Below are positions 34,573-43,400 of a stretch of 64,000 nucleotides of DNA, in pieces (positions within the stretch are counted from its first letter, which is position 1; the number at the start of each line of letters is the position of its first letter). This DNA comes from Sulfidibacter corallicola (GTDB lineage Bacteria; Acidobacteriota; Holophagae; Acanthopleuribacterales; Acanthopleuribacteraceae): contig NZ_CP071793.1 in NCBI RefSeq assembly GCF_017498545.1, positions 8,488,256 to 8,552,255 on the forward strand, in the 5' to 3' direction. The notes beneath the pieces are model-generated. The model was given only the letters and a program-made list of their open reading frames with translations. It did no database searches and had not been told where the DNA came from. A program made the position numbers and the translations under genes.

Positions 34573-35313
34573 TCAGGAGTTCACCTCGTCCGTCATCGCC
34601 TTCGAAATGTAGGTCATCAGCTCGCTGTCCATGTTGAATCCGTATTGAGCCGCCACGTTGGGATTCTCCCGATACATGTGGCCGAGCGACGCTTCGATGC
34701 CTTTGTTCCCGCCCGTAAAGGCCTCGATCAGTTCTCGATACCGCCGGGTGAGGTTTTGGACTCGATCTGATTGGGCCGGGGTGCCCTTGGCCATTTCGTC
34801 TCGAAAAGAGGCGAACAGGTCCTGCCAATCTCGTTGGGCCTGTTCGAGGGCCTCCGGCCCCAATTTCTTGGCGCGCCGATCCAATTCCGCCAATTGCTCC
34901 TTGGTGTAGTACTTTTCGAACATCGTCATCACCTCGATGGTGTTCACGAGCTGGTCGACTGGAACTTCTTCCTGTCTCCGAAGGGCGTTGGCTACACGCT
35001 CCAGCCGGTGTTTCAGTCTGGTTTTCAGCTCGATCTCCTGGGATAGACGGTCGAGGTGCCGTTCGATGGCCTTGGCTGCCGAAAACTCGGGTCGCAGAAG
35101 GAGTTCACGGATTTCCTCTAGCGAAAACCCCTGCGATCTCAGCGATTTGATGCAGATCAAGCGGGTCAGGTCGGCCTTTCCATACAGGCGGTGACCCGAT
35201 TCGGTTTTGGCACCGGGTTGCAACAGACCGATGTGGTCGTAGTGATGCAGAGTGCGCACCGTGAGCCCGGTATGGCGCGCCATGTCGCCAACTTTCCAGG
35301 GGAAAGGTCGCAT
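34573..35313 (-). CDS. MerR-family regulator with TipA-type drug-binding domain
   Basis: A 246-residue protein starting at the ATG at 35313. The MerR winged helix is at 5-75 (KVGDMARHTGLTVRTLHHYD, SGHRLYG), a long dimerisation helix follows, and the C-terminal half (about 130-245; YYTKEQLAELDRRAKKLG, then GHMYRENPNVAAQYGF) is a TipAS-like domain, which in TipA binds thiopeptide antibiotics. A perfect inverted repeat in its own promoter (35369-35385) suggests autoregulation. A drug-responsive activator is the likely role; no transporter is adjacent. Confidence 0.9.
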   Translation of the reverse strand: MRPFPWKVGDMARHTGLTVRTLHHYDHIGLLQPGAKTESGHRLYGKADLTRLICIKSLRSQGFSLEEIRELLLRPEFSAAKAIERHLDRLSQEIELKTRLKHRLERVANALRRQEEVPVDQLVNTIEVMTMFEKYYTKEQLAELDRRAKKLGPEALEQAQRDWQDLFASFRDEMAKGTPAQSDRVQNLTRRYRELIEAFTGGNKGIEASLGHMYRENPNVAAQYGFNMDSELMTYISKAMTDEVNS

Positions 35314-35368
35314 GCAGGGGCCTCCATCGAAAACTCGGCGAATCTCACCGTCGCATTCGAGGTTAATT

Positions 35369-35385
35369 CCTGACGTCGCGTCAGG
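35369..35385. promoter_or_regulatory. MerR-type operator CCTGACG-TCG-CGTCAGG
   Basis: A perfect 7-3-7 palindrome 56 bp upstream of the MerR gene. On the minus strand it follows a -35-like TTGAAC directly and is followed by a -10-like region, the extended-spacer layout at which MerR-family activators bind. Confidence 0.65.
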
Positions 35386-35563
35386 TTCAAGGACTTTTTT
35401 CGGGGCGTGTGGACCCTTGGTTTTCCGAAGAACGATCGACTGGCGCGCAAGGTCTTCGTGATGGCTCGGCACGACGCAAAACCAGCGGTCCGAGAAGGAT
35501 GACTGCGGAGGGCAAGCTATTGGAGCGGAACACTTCTGGGGCAGAGACGAGTTCGTCGGTGTC

Positions 35564-35992
35564 TCATTCCTTGTAGGCGATGCAACTGATTTCCACGTTG
35601 TAAGGGGCGACCAGATCCTGGCCACCGATACAGGCGCGAGCCGGGAATTCGCCTTTGAAGTAGGTGGCGTAGACCTTGTTCATGGCGGCGTAGTCCTCGA
35701 TGCGGCGCAGGTACACCGTGGCGCTCACGACATGCTCGAAGCCGTAACCGTGTCGCTCTAGAATCCGAGCGATGTTTTCCATGACCTGTCGCGTTTCCGC
35801 GGCGGGGTCTTCGGTTATTTTCTTGCCGTCCGGTGCGCGCCCCACCTGGCCGCTAACGTAAAGGGTGGGACCGGCTTTGCGAGCGGAACTGAACGGTAAC
35901 TTGGTCGCAGCCTTTTCGCCGGCGAAAACGGATGGCACCGAACCGGCCATGAAAAACATCGAAATCACGGACATCATGAAGAAAAACCTCAT
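35564..35992 (-). CDS. Exported RidA-family protein
   Basis: A 142-residue protein with a signal peptide (MMSVISMFFMAGSVPSVFA) and a complete RidA/YjgF domain: YVSGQVGRAPDGK, ETRQVMENIARILERHGYGF, YLRRIEDYAAMNKVYATYF and FPARACIGGQ, whose Arg is the conserved substrate-binding residue of enamine/imine deaminases. The trimeric fold is likely. Export is unusual, since classical RidA is cytoplasmic, and suggests a different substrate. Confidence 0.88.
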   Translation of the reverse strand: MRFFFMMSVISMFFMAGSVPSVFAGEKAATKLPFSSARKAGPTLYVSGQVGRAPDGKKITEDPAAETRQVMENIARILERHGYGFEHVVSATVYLRRIEDYAAMNKVYATYFKGEFPARACIGGQDLVAPYNVEISCIAYKE

Positions 35993-36127
35993 CGCGGACT
36001 CCCTTGGTTTGGTGTATTTGCCTGAAAACTAGCACAATCCCCAAACAAATGCGATGATCGCGTCCTTCCCCGAACGCAGGTTTTCTGCAGGGTCGTGGTG
36101 ACTCCGAGCTCCCGTTGAGTTGGGATG

Positions 36128-36511
36128 TCAATCGCCGGTGGGCACGACGCCAGCGGAAGCGATCATCAGGATGGTGGTTCGTTCCGGGGCCCTGGTCCGG
36201 TGGACCACGCCCCTCCGGACGCAAACACTTTGCTGCGGCTTCAGTTCGAAGGTGGGGCCGTTTTCGATTTCCACGTAGAACACCCCGTCGATACAGAGAA
36301 AGAATTCATCTTCGTTGTCGTGCTTGTGCCAGTGAAACTCACCCTTCACCACGCCAAGCCGCGCCACCGAATCGTTCACCTTGCAAAGCGTTTCGTTGTA
36401 CCAGTCATCCCGGACACCGGCCTGGATCTCGTGGATGTCGATAAGCTCCTGAAAACCGTATTTCACGTCGGTCGTAATCGCATAGTCTTTGTCTTCGGGT
36501 TTCATGTTCAT
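36128..36511 (-). CDS. Cupin-domain protein
   Basis: A 127-residue single-cupin protein. Motif 1 is GEFHWHKHDNEDEFFLCIDG (two His and Glu metal ligands) and motif 2 is CVRRGVVHRTRAP with the last His. It is cytoplasmic, with no signal. Small cupins of this kind bind a divalent metal; whether this one is an isomerase, oxygenase or sensor cannot be told. Confidence 0.87.
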   Translation of the reverse strand: MNMKPEDKDYAITTDVKYGFQELIDIHEIQAGVRDDWYNETLCKVNDSVARLGVVKGEFHWHKHDNEDEFFLCIDGVFYVEIENGPTFELKPQQSVCVRRGVVHRTRAPERTTILMIASAGVVPTGD

Positions 36512-36808
36512 CCCTCTCGGGTGCGGTCGGATACCGTCACGTTGTCGTTCTCGATGATTTGGGTTTGTGTTCCGATTCTTTCACATTTGCGATCAGGTTT
36601 TTTTCAAACCGTGTCGAAAAAAGGGCAAACACGTCGTCGACTATGTGGAATCACACATCGGCAAGGGAAGGTGCCGCATGAGCGGCAGCATATCGAACTG
36701 ACATCCCAGAACCCGGAACGGACGGAATCCATGACCCGTCCCTCGACGTTCCCGCAGGCTCCGCTGAAAACCCTTCCCACTTTCACCACGATACGAGAGG
36801 TTTCCCTA

Positions 36809-37114
36809 ATGTTTATTGCAATTACCAAAACCTATTTCGACCCGGAAATCAAAGACCGCATCTCGAAAATGACCGAAGAATCGGCAACGTTGGTTCGTAG
36901 CCTGAAGGGCTTCGTTTCCCGCCGTACCCACCTGGCCACCGACGGCAGTCATTTCATGACCTACTGGGAATGGCAAACGAAAGAGGATCACGAAGCCTGT
37001 ATGACGCATCCCGGTTGGGCAGAGTTCAATCGCGAGTGGGGTGAATTGACCGAGTCGGGCAAGTTGCGGTTCGAATTGAAGACCTACGAGACCATTGACG
37101 CCCTAACCATCTGA
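36809..37114 (+). CDS. Antibiotic-biosynthesis-monooxygenase (ABM) fold protein
   Basis: A 101-residue protein from the ATG at 36809, with GAGAGG eight bases ahead; the frame is open far upstream but that is the shadow of the cupin gene. The dimeric ferredoxin-like ABM pattern is visible: MFIAITKTYFDPEIK, LKGFVSRRTHLATDG, TYWEWQTKEDHEACMTHPGW and KLRFELKTYETI. Such proteins degrade haem or oxidise small aromatic compounds, or serve other roles. A strong hairpin follows the stop codon. Confidence 0.75.
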   Translation: MFIAITKTYFDPEIKDRISKMTEESATLVRSLKGFVSRRTHLATDGSHFMTYWEWQTKEDHEACMTHPGWAEFNREWGELTESGKLRFELKTYETIDALTI

Positions 37115-37132
37115 TCCGACATCGGAGCATGC

Positions 37133-37155
37133 AAGGGTGCCCATCCGGCACCCTT
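37133..37155 (+). terminator. Hairpin after the ABM gene
   Basis: AAGGGTGCC-CATCC-GGCACCCTT, a perfect 9-bp stem 18 bp after the stop codon, followed by only a short T-poor stretch. A second hairpin, ACCGGGG-CTGCTT-CCCCGGT (37200-37219), lies between it and the UvrA remnant. Confidence 0.6.
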
Positions 37156-37243
37156 CTCCAAGAAGTCGGGAAGATGCGGCTCCCTGATGGGCACTCGCCA
37201 CCGGGGCTGCTTCCCCGGTCGGGGCCTACTGCGATAGATAGCG

Positions 37244-37480
37244 TTACAAAAAACGACCCGTATGGCTTTCCGGCACTGCCGCGACCTCTTTCGGCGTGCC
37301 GATGGCCATGATTCGGCCGCCTTTGTGCCCGCCGTCGGGACCCGGGACGATGACGTGGTCGGCGGATTTGATCAAGTCCAGATTGCGGGCGATCATGATC
37401 ACGCTGTGGCCGGATTCGACCAGACGGTTGGGGCACTCCAGCAGCCGCTCGATATCGGCGATGTGACGGCCGCGATTGGT
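37244..37480 (-). pseudogene. uvrA: C-terminal remnant of UvrA
   Basis: The minus-strand frame reads HIADIERLLECPNRLVESGH, then MIARNLDLIKSADHVIVPGP and IMAIGTPKEVAAVPESHTGR. This matches the extreme C-terminus of excinuclease subunit A (normally HNLDVIKSAD and EVA..P.SYTG..L). Only about 75 of some 940 residues remain, without start or ATPase motifs. It is a truncated duplicate or transferred scrap; the working uvrA must be elsewhere. Confidence 0.75.
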
Positions 37481-37625
37481 CACCTCGAGCGTGTCCTGGT
37501 TGTCGTGCAACGTGCCCAGGCGAAGGGACTGTGGTGTCGGATGCCCGGCATAGCCGAGACAACAGGAGCGGGGAGGCGCTCTGCCGCACTTGGCGCGTAC
37601 GGCAGGCAGCGTGGTTCTTGGCCGA

Positions 37626-38165
37626 TTAGGAGCGTGGCGGGTAGGTGCCCTTCAAAGAGATGATGTAGTTCACCGAGAGGGTGGCCATATAGTTTTGATG
37701 AGCCAGGCCTTTTCCCGTGTTGCCCACCGTGTCGTCCGGAAAATCCTGAAGCCTGTCACCCTGGGTCTCGGGTTCATAAAAAACACCGTCCACCTTTGCA
37801 AGCACGGTGGTCGAAGGGGTCGTGAGGTTCGCGGTGTTTGTACTGCCCTGCATGGGGTGGTTGTGATTTGGCATTTCTGCGTCCGTCAACACGACGGTCG
37901 GTTCACCTGCTCTCGAGCCGAGCGGGCGATTGGTCAACGGTGGTCCCGCAATGGGAGGCCCCGACCCGAAATGGAGTGGTATCCTGCCGCGAAAGTCGGG
38001 CAGGCCGAAACTGGTGCGGCCGTCGCCCCCATAGAGGGTGCCCAATAAAGAAAACAAAGCCTGGTTTTGCGCGACCCCAAGCAACTGCCCATCACAGATG
38101 GCCCAATTCACTGGGGCATAGTTTCCGGCAAAGATTCTGATTTCGCCCAAAAACGATTCACTCAT
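37626..38165 (-). CDS. Tail-collar domain protein (MdpB-like), copy 1
   Basis: A 179-residue protein beginning SESFLGEIRIFAGNYAPVNW with the phage tail-collar repeat: CDGQLLGVAQNQALFSLLGT, YGGDGRTSFGLPDFRGR and the terminal VNYIISLKGTYPP. Tail-collar (PF07484-type) proteins form trimeric fibres in phage tails; bacterial chromosomes carry free-standing sets called microcystin-dependent-like proteins, whose role is unclear. No signal peptide. It is the last of three related genes on the minus strand; the middle parts differ while ends are conserved. Confidence 0.88.
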   Translation of the reverse strand: MSESFLGEIRIFAGNYAPVNWAICDGQLLGVAQNQALFSLLGTLYGGDGRTSFGLPDFRGRIPLHFGSGPPIAGPPLTNRPLGSRAGEPTVVLTDAEMPNHNHPMQGSTNTANLTTPSTTVLAKVDGVFYEPETQGDRLQDFPDDTVGNTGKGLAHQNYMATLSVNYIISLKGTYPPRS

Positions 38166-38348
38166 GGAAATGCTCCTCGAAATAGTTGGTTACCGATCCG
38201 GAGTGGGGGAGAACCGGCCGGTACGATAATGGGACCCGACAAACGCTGGGGGTCGGATTGCAGGCAAGACACGGGACGAGAACCGAAGGCCAGACCAGGA
38301 CCCTTTCACGTGAGCTGGGAGTTGGCTTCCGGTGGTCGCGATGGCGGC

Positions 38349-38891
38349 CTATGAGCGTGAAGGGAAAATACCGATGATGGCGATGCAGAACCTCAGTGGC
38401 AAATAGGGTTGCATGTTGTAGTGGGATTGGGTGGCCCCTGCTGTGGCCAGGGCGGATTGGTTCATATCCACGATTTGGGTTGAATCGTCTTTTTCCTTGT
38501 AAACCGGAACGCCGGGTCCAGCCGGTGTTTGAAAGATGGAGACATAGCTTCCGGTGGGCGCATCCGTATCCGAGAGATCCTGCTCGGCCCTGGCGGTATG
38601 GGTATGCTGGGGCAATTGGCTTGGTTGGAGCGTAATCTCTGACGCGCCATAGGCGTAACCTTGGCGCGAATAGGGCAGCGCCGGCCCCGTTCCGTTTCCC
38701 ATGACCGCGCTGGCGTTGAGCGGTGGAAGCCTGAAATCGGTTCGGCCATCACCACCGTACAGGGTCCCGATAATCGCGTATAAAGTCGAGAATTGACCGA
38801 TCTGAAGATATTGCCCGTCACAGCTCATCCAGCCTGCCGGGGCGTAGGTATAGGGGAAGGTGCGGATTTCTCCGATGAATGGTTCTGACAT
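38349..38891 (-). CDS. Tail-collar domain protein (MdpB-like), copy 2
   Basis: A 180-residue paralogue: EPFIGEIRTFPYTYAPAGWM, CDGQYLQIGQFSTLYAIIGT, YGGDGRTDFRLP, QLPQHTHTARA and the terminal LRFCIAIIGIFPSRS. The His-rich QHTHT segment corresponds to HNHP and HTHAF in the sister proteins and may bind metal. It has the same orientation as copies 1 and 3, with gaps of about 100-200 bp. Confidence 0.88.
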   Translation of the reverse strand: MSEPFIGEIRTFPYTYAPAGWMSCDGQYLQIGQFSTLYAIIGTLYGGDGRTDFRLPPLNASAVMGNGTGPALPYSRQGYAYGASEITLQPSQLPQHTHTARAEQDLSDTDAPTGSYVSIFQTPAGPGVPVYKEKDDSTQIVDMNQSALATAGATQSHYNMQPYLPLRFCIAIIGIFPSRS

Positions 38892-38992
38892 CCTGTTCCT
38901 CCTGACTCAGGCAAGGTTCCGTTACAGATATTGCGATGCAGTGGGCAAAGGCCAACCGGGTACCATCGCCCTTGACGTTCATGGATCCAGGA

Positions 38993-39496
38993 CTAATCCC
39001 GGGGCGGATAATAGCCGAGAAGCGCGATGCAGTAATTCACGGTTTGATAGGGTTGCATGTTGTTGTGAGGGGAGCCGCCGCCAGTGGATGTCGTGCTGCC
39101 CGATGCCATGTTGACCAGGTTGGCGGCGATCGAATAAGCGGAATTGCCGGCAATCGCCAACATTCTCGTGTTGGTGATCGCAAATTGGTCGGCCTGTGCG
39201 TCTATCGCGCTGAACGCATGGGTGTGCGCCGGCATGGTGGCATGGGTCAGGGTCACCTCTTCTAGGCCGCCGTAAGCACCGACGTCGTACCCGAGTCCGG
39301 TGTGAATTGGGGTTCTGCCGCGCAGATCAGGCAGGGCGAAGTTCGTGCGCCCGTCGCCGCCGAATTGGGTGCCGATAAGTGAAAACAGTGCCGTATTGTC
39401 GTTGATGGGCAACAAGTCACCGTTGCAAAATGCCCAACCCCTCGGCGCGAAATTGAAGCCGAATGGCCTGATTTCACCCAAGTATGGTTCCCCCAT
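38993..39496 (-). CDS. Tail-collar domain protein (MdpB-like), copy 3
   Basis: A 167-residue paralogue starting at the ATG at 39496 (MGEPYLGEIRPFGFNFAP); the frame is open further upstream, but that part lacks homology with the sister proteins. It contains CNGDLLPINDNTALFSLIGT, FGGDGRTNFALPDLRGR, MPAHTHAFSA and VNYCIALLGYYPPRD. It is the promoter-proximal gene of the set, with about 900 bp of largely non-coding DNA upstream. Confidence 0.88.
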   Translation of the reverse strand: MGEPYLGEIRPFGFNFAPRGWAFCNGDLLPINDNTALFSLIGTQFGGDGRTNFALPDLRGRTPIHTGLGYDVGAYGGLEEVTLTHATMPAHTHAFSAIDAQADQFAITNTRMLAIAGNSAYSIAANLVNMASGSTTSTGGGSPHNNMQPYQTVNYCIALLGYYPPRD

Positions 39497-40422
39497 GTCC
39501 AACCTCCAAATCTCTGTGATGTCGACCTTTCTGTCGTGTTGGGTGTTGCTCGCCCGAAGGCTGCCGAATCTGTGCATGACCGGATGTTCCAAACCCGGAC
39601 TGTCGAAATGCTGGCTTCCCGTGGAAAGGGCCGTGCACCCTCCAGCGAATATCCCGGAGACCGACGTGAACGACGATGGTAGTTGTGGTGAAATAGGGTG
39701 CCTGCAGCAGGTGTCGGCTTCGAAACGTGGTGTGGTGGGACACACCACTCCCGATGCACGCGTCACCCAACTCCACAAACCCACCGAATCCCGAAACCAT
39801 CGGGATGATCGGGGGAACATACCTATGACGTTTTCAGGGTCAGCGAAAATTGCTGAAGAAATGGAAATAATGCCAAGTTATCTGTCTTTAGAAAAACATG
39901 GCAAGATGCAAGATGGTGTTTGGTTGTTAAATTTGAGAAAAGTGGAAAGATGATAACACGGAAGCAGAGTCAGTGTGACTGAGTATTTATTAGTTTTCGC
40001 CTTGATGGCCCAACTGGCCGTGGCGTGCAGAATTTTCATCGCGGTGGTGCCGGACTTTTCTCGGGAATGAGGTATGTTCTCTCTGAGGCTGTCATTGCCA
40101 TTCAAGCGGTCCTCACGCGCCCGAGGACTCCAGTGCCGCATTGACTTCACGCAACGGCGCTACGAATTGGTTGCGCTGCGCTTCGTTCATCCAAGTGGAT
40201 TGCGCGAGGGACATGCGCTGTACCTGCTCAGCAATCAGGTGGGCGAGACCGGTCATCAAATGGGACCAAACCTATCTCGACCTGTCGAAGGCGGTCGTGG
40301 CTGTCGACAGAGAAGCGACCACCGTATCCTGGCTGGATCAGTCCGATCTTCCCCCTGTCGCGACCTGACCCGCCTGCGGGAGCCTTTTCCATGTACGTGC
40401 CCGGTCGGATTCGAGGCGGTTG
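39497..40422. other. Region upstream of the tail-collar set
   Basis: About 0.9 kb with a local AT-rich stretch at 39840-40000. Apart from a possible short minus-strand ORF at 40113-40256, no frame reads as protein. The promoter of the tail-collar set should be here. Confidence 0.45.
40113..40256 (-). CDS. Possible short ORF or gene remnant
   Basis: A 47-residue frame, MTGLAHLIAEQVQRMSLAQS continuing to a stop after NAALESSGA. The composition is that of an amphipathic coding helix, but it has only a weak ribosome site and a stop codon just upstream in frame. It may be the surviving end of a larger gene. Confidence 0.25.
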   Translation of the reverse strand: MTGLAHLIAEQVQRMSLAQSTWMNEAQRNQFVAPLREVNAALESSGA

Positions 40423-43400
40423 TCACTCGTTTCCGGCCAATGCCGTCTCGAGCCGTTTCTGCGCATCCCGGGTCAGGAAATGGCTGTCTCCCAGGTAATC
40501 GGCGAGCGCTCGATGTGCGTTGCGAAGCAGTGGTTCGGCTTCTTTCTTTTTTCCGAGTCGAAACAGGGTTTCGCCCATGATGCTTTCCGCCACGCGATGG
40601 AACTCGTGTTTGGCGGGAAGTGTTTCGTTTTGGATGGCGATCGCTTCCCGAACGTGCGACAGCGCCTTCTCCGCATTACCGGTTTCCAAGGTCAATTCGG
40701 CCAGGTCCAAGAGGGGAGGCGCCAGTGTGTGGTGATTCGCCCCGAACCGATCTCGTCTCATGGTCAGTGCCTCGCGCAATTGGTGTTCCGCTTCGGCGTG
40801 GTTTCCGCGAAGGCGCAACAGGCGCGCCTGCTGAATTCGGGTTTCGGACCCGTCGCGAATGTTCCCGGTTCGTTCGACGATGTTCAGGGCTCGCTCCAGC
40901 AGCGGTTTGGCGGAAGCTCGGTCGCCTTGCAGCAAAGAGGTGCAAGCCAGGCCGGTTCGGAGCGCGATAAATTCTTCGTGGTCTTTTGGGAAGATGGATT
41001 CGGCGAGGGTGATCGCCTTGTGGAAGTGTGAAGCCGATCGATCCAGCTCGCCGCGTCTTCGATACAAGTTGCCGATTTTGATGTGGTTTCGGATCACGCG
41101 AATGTGTTTCTCGCCGAGGGCCTTGCGGAAGATCTCGCCGGCCTCGTGAAACAGGTCCTCCGTCTCCCCATACTCGCCGCGCGTGTAGAGGATGGCGCCC
41201 AGGCCTTCCATGCTGGCGGCCACGTAGGGGTGATGCGTGCCGACGACCTTCCGAAACATGAGATAGGCTTCGCGGTACAACGCCTCGGCGGCCTCGAAAT
41301 CGCCCTTGACGTGATGGAGCACGGCCAGGTTGAACGTACTGACGGCCACCTTGGGATGTTCGTCCCCATAGAGTTCGCGACGCAATTCGAGGGCTTTGCG
41401 GTACATCGGCTCGGCCTCTGCATATTTGCCCTGGGTTTTCAGGAGCAGGGCCAGGTTGTTGTAGGTCGAAGAAACCAGGGGATGCTTTTCTCCCAAAACC
41501 TCCTTGCGAATGGCGAGGCCTTTTCTTTGGAGGGCCTCGGCCCCGGCGTGATCGCCCTTGATCTGAAGGACCATCGCCAGGTTGTTGCTGAGGGTGGTGT
41601 AGGTCATGTGTTTTTCTCCCAAGGTTTCGGCGGCGATGGCCAGGGCGCGTCGATAGAAATTCTCGGCGCCTGTATAGTCGCCCTTGGTTTTGAAGAGAAG
41701 GCCGAGGTGATTGAGGACGTTGACGATTTCGGGATGTTTTTCACCCAATCGCGATATCTGGATTGCCATGGCCTGGCGATACAGGTCTTCGGCGGCCGGG
41801 TAGGTTCCGTTGGAATGCAGCAGCGAACCCAAGTGCACCAGGGTCGCCGCCACTTGGGGGTGATCCTCACCCAAAAGGTCCCGGGCCAGGTCCAAAGCTT
41901 GTCGCAAAGGTGGTTCCGCGCTCGCATAGTCGCCCATTGCCTCGAAAAGCAGGCCCTTTTGGGCGAGGCAGGCGATGTAGTTGGGGTGACGATCCCCGAA
42001 GAGCTGGTAAGTCAGGCGCTCGGATTGCTCGTAGGCGCTTCCGGCCGCTTCGAATTGGCCCTTGAACTGGTATTGATTGCCCAGGGAGGCCAGGGTTCGT
42101 GCCACCTCGGAATGTTCCGGACCCAAGTGCTCTTTTTGGAGGTCCAACAGGATGCGGAGCTCGTCGATGGCGCTTTCGTAATTGCCCAAAGCCGATTCCA
42201 GTTCCGCACGATCCCTGCGAAGCCGTAGCCGCTCGACGATCGTCAGTGCAGAAAGCCCGTCGACCGCCTGGGCGTAGTGCGCCTTGGCGCGAACGTAGTT
42301 ACCCGCCAGGAACCATTGCTTGCCGTAGGCGTGGGCCAGGCGGGCATTTCGGCCGGGGTCGAGATCGGTACCCGGCCGCTCGGTTTCGCCGAGTGCGTCC
42401 AGCCGCTCCCTGGCCTCCTCGTAGGCGCCGCGGGCCTGAAGGGTGCGGACCAGTTCGAGGTCCGTCAGGTAGGTGTCGGAGGCATCTCGATTCGACTTCG
42501 CCACGGCCCGCTCCAACAAATCCTGAGAGACCTCGTGACGGCCCAGCACGCGGTACAGCTTGCCCATGGTGGTCATCAGGCGGACCTGTACATCCGGTTG
42601 ATGCTCCAGGGTTTCGTCGATCTGGCGGCGGCCGTTTTCCATGATCTCGAAGGTGTTGATTTCGCCTTCCCGGGACAGGTCGGGATCCACTTGCTCGAAC
42701 AGCGACACAATAAAATCGGTGACGTGTTCCGCCGTCCGTTTCTCGCGGTTGGCCAGATCGCGTTCTTTGGTAAGCAGGGTTCGCTGACGCTGGGCATACA
42801 GCGAAAACAGGAGCAGAAACATCGAGAGAAGGGTGCCCAAACCGACCGGCCACGGGTTCCGCCGGATGAACTTGCGGAACCGGTACATGCGGGTCGCCGT
42901 GCGGGCCATGACGGGCAGACCGAGCAGGTAGGCCCGAATATCCGCGGCGAGGGCTTCCACGCTGGCATACCGTTGATCCGGTTCCCGGGCGAGGGCCTTC
43001 AGCACGATGTTGTCCAGATCACCCCGCAATTGGCTGGAGAAATCTCGGACCAGGACTGAGGTTTCGATTTCGGTCGTGCTTGGTCTTTGGACGACCGTTT
43101 CGTCCATGGTGCGCATGATTTCGACCAGGTTGTGGGTCTCGAAATGAATGGGGCGCCGGCCCGTCAGCATTTCGTAGAGCAGGACACCCAGGCTGTAGAC
43201 GTCGGAGGCTGCGCCGATCCGCAATCCCTTGATCTGCTCTGGTGAGGCGTACTCGGGTGTCATCATCCGGTCCACGTTGGCCGTGACCGTAAATTGTTCG
43301 CCCGTTTCCGGATTCAGGGTGGTGGCGATGCCGAAGTCCAGCAATTTGGGATCGCCGTCGGGCATGACCATGATGTTGCGGGGCTTCAAATCCCGGTGTA

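Noticed and set aside
36125..36808. Long plus-strand open frame continuous with the ABM gene
   Set aside because: It is the antisense shadow of the cupin gene; the ABM domain starts at 36809 with its own ribosome site.
37133..37200. GTGCCCATCC and GATGGGCAC here looked like MITE ends
   Set aside because: GGGTGCC-CATCC-GGCACCC is a tight hairpin right after a stop codon, and the rest of the MITE is absent; a terminator explains it better.
39878..40150. 90-codon minus-strand ORF upstream of the tail-collar genes
   Set aside because: Composition is not coding-like, there is no ribosome site, and it crosses an AT-rich intergenic stretch.
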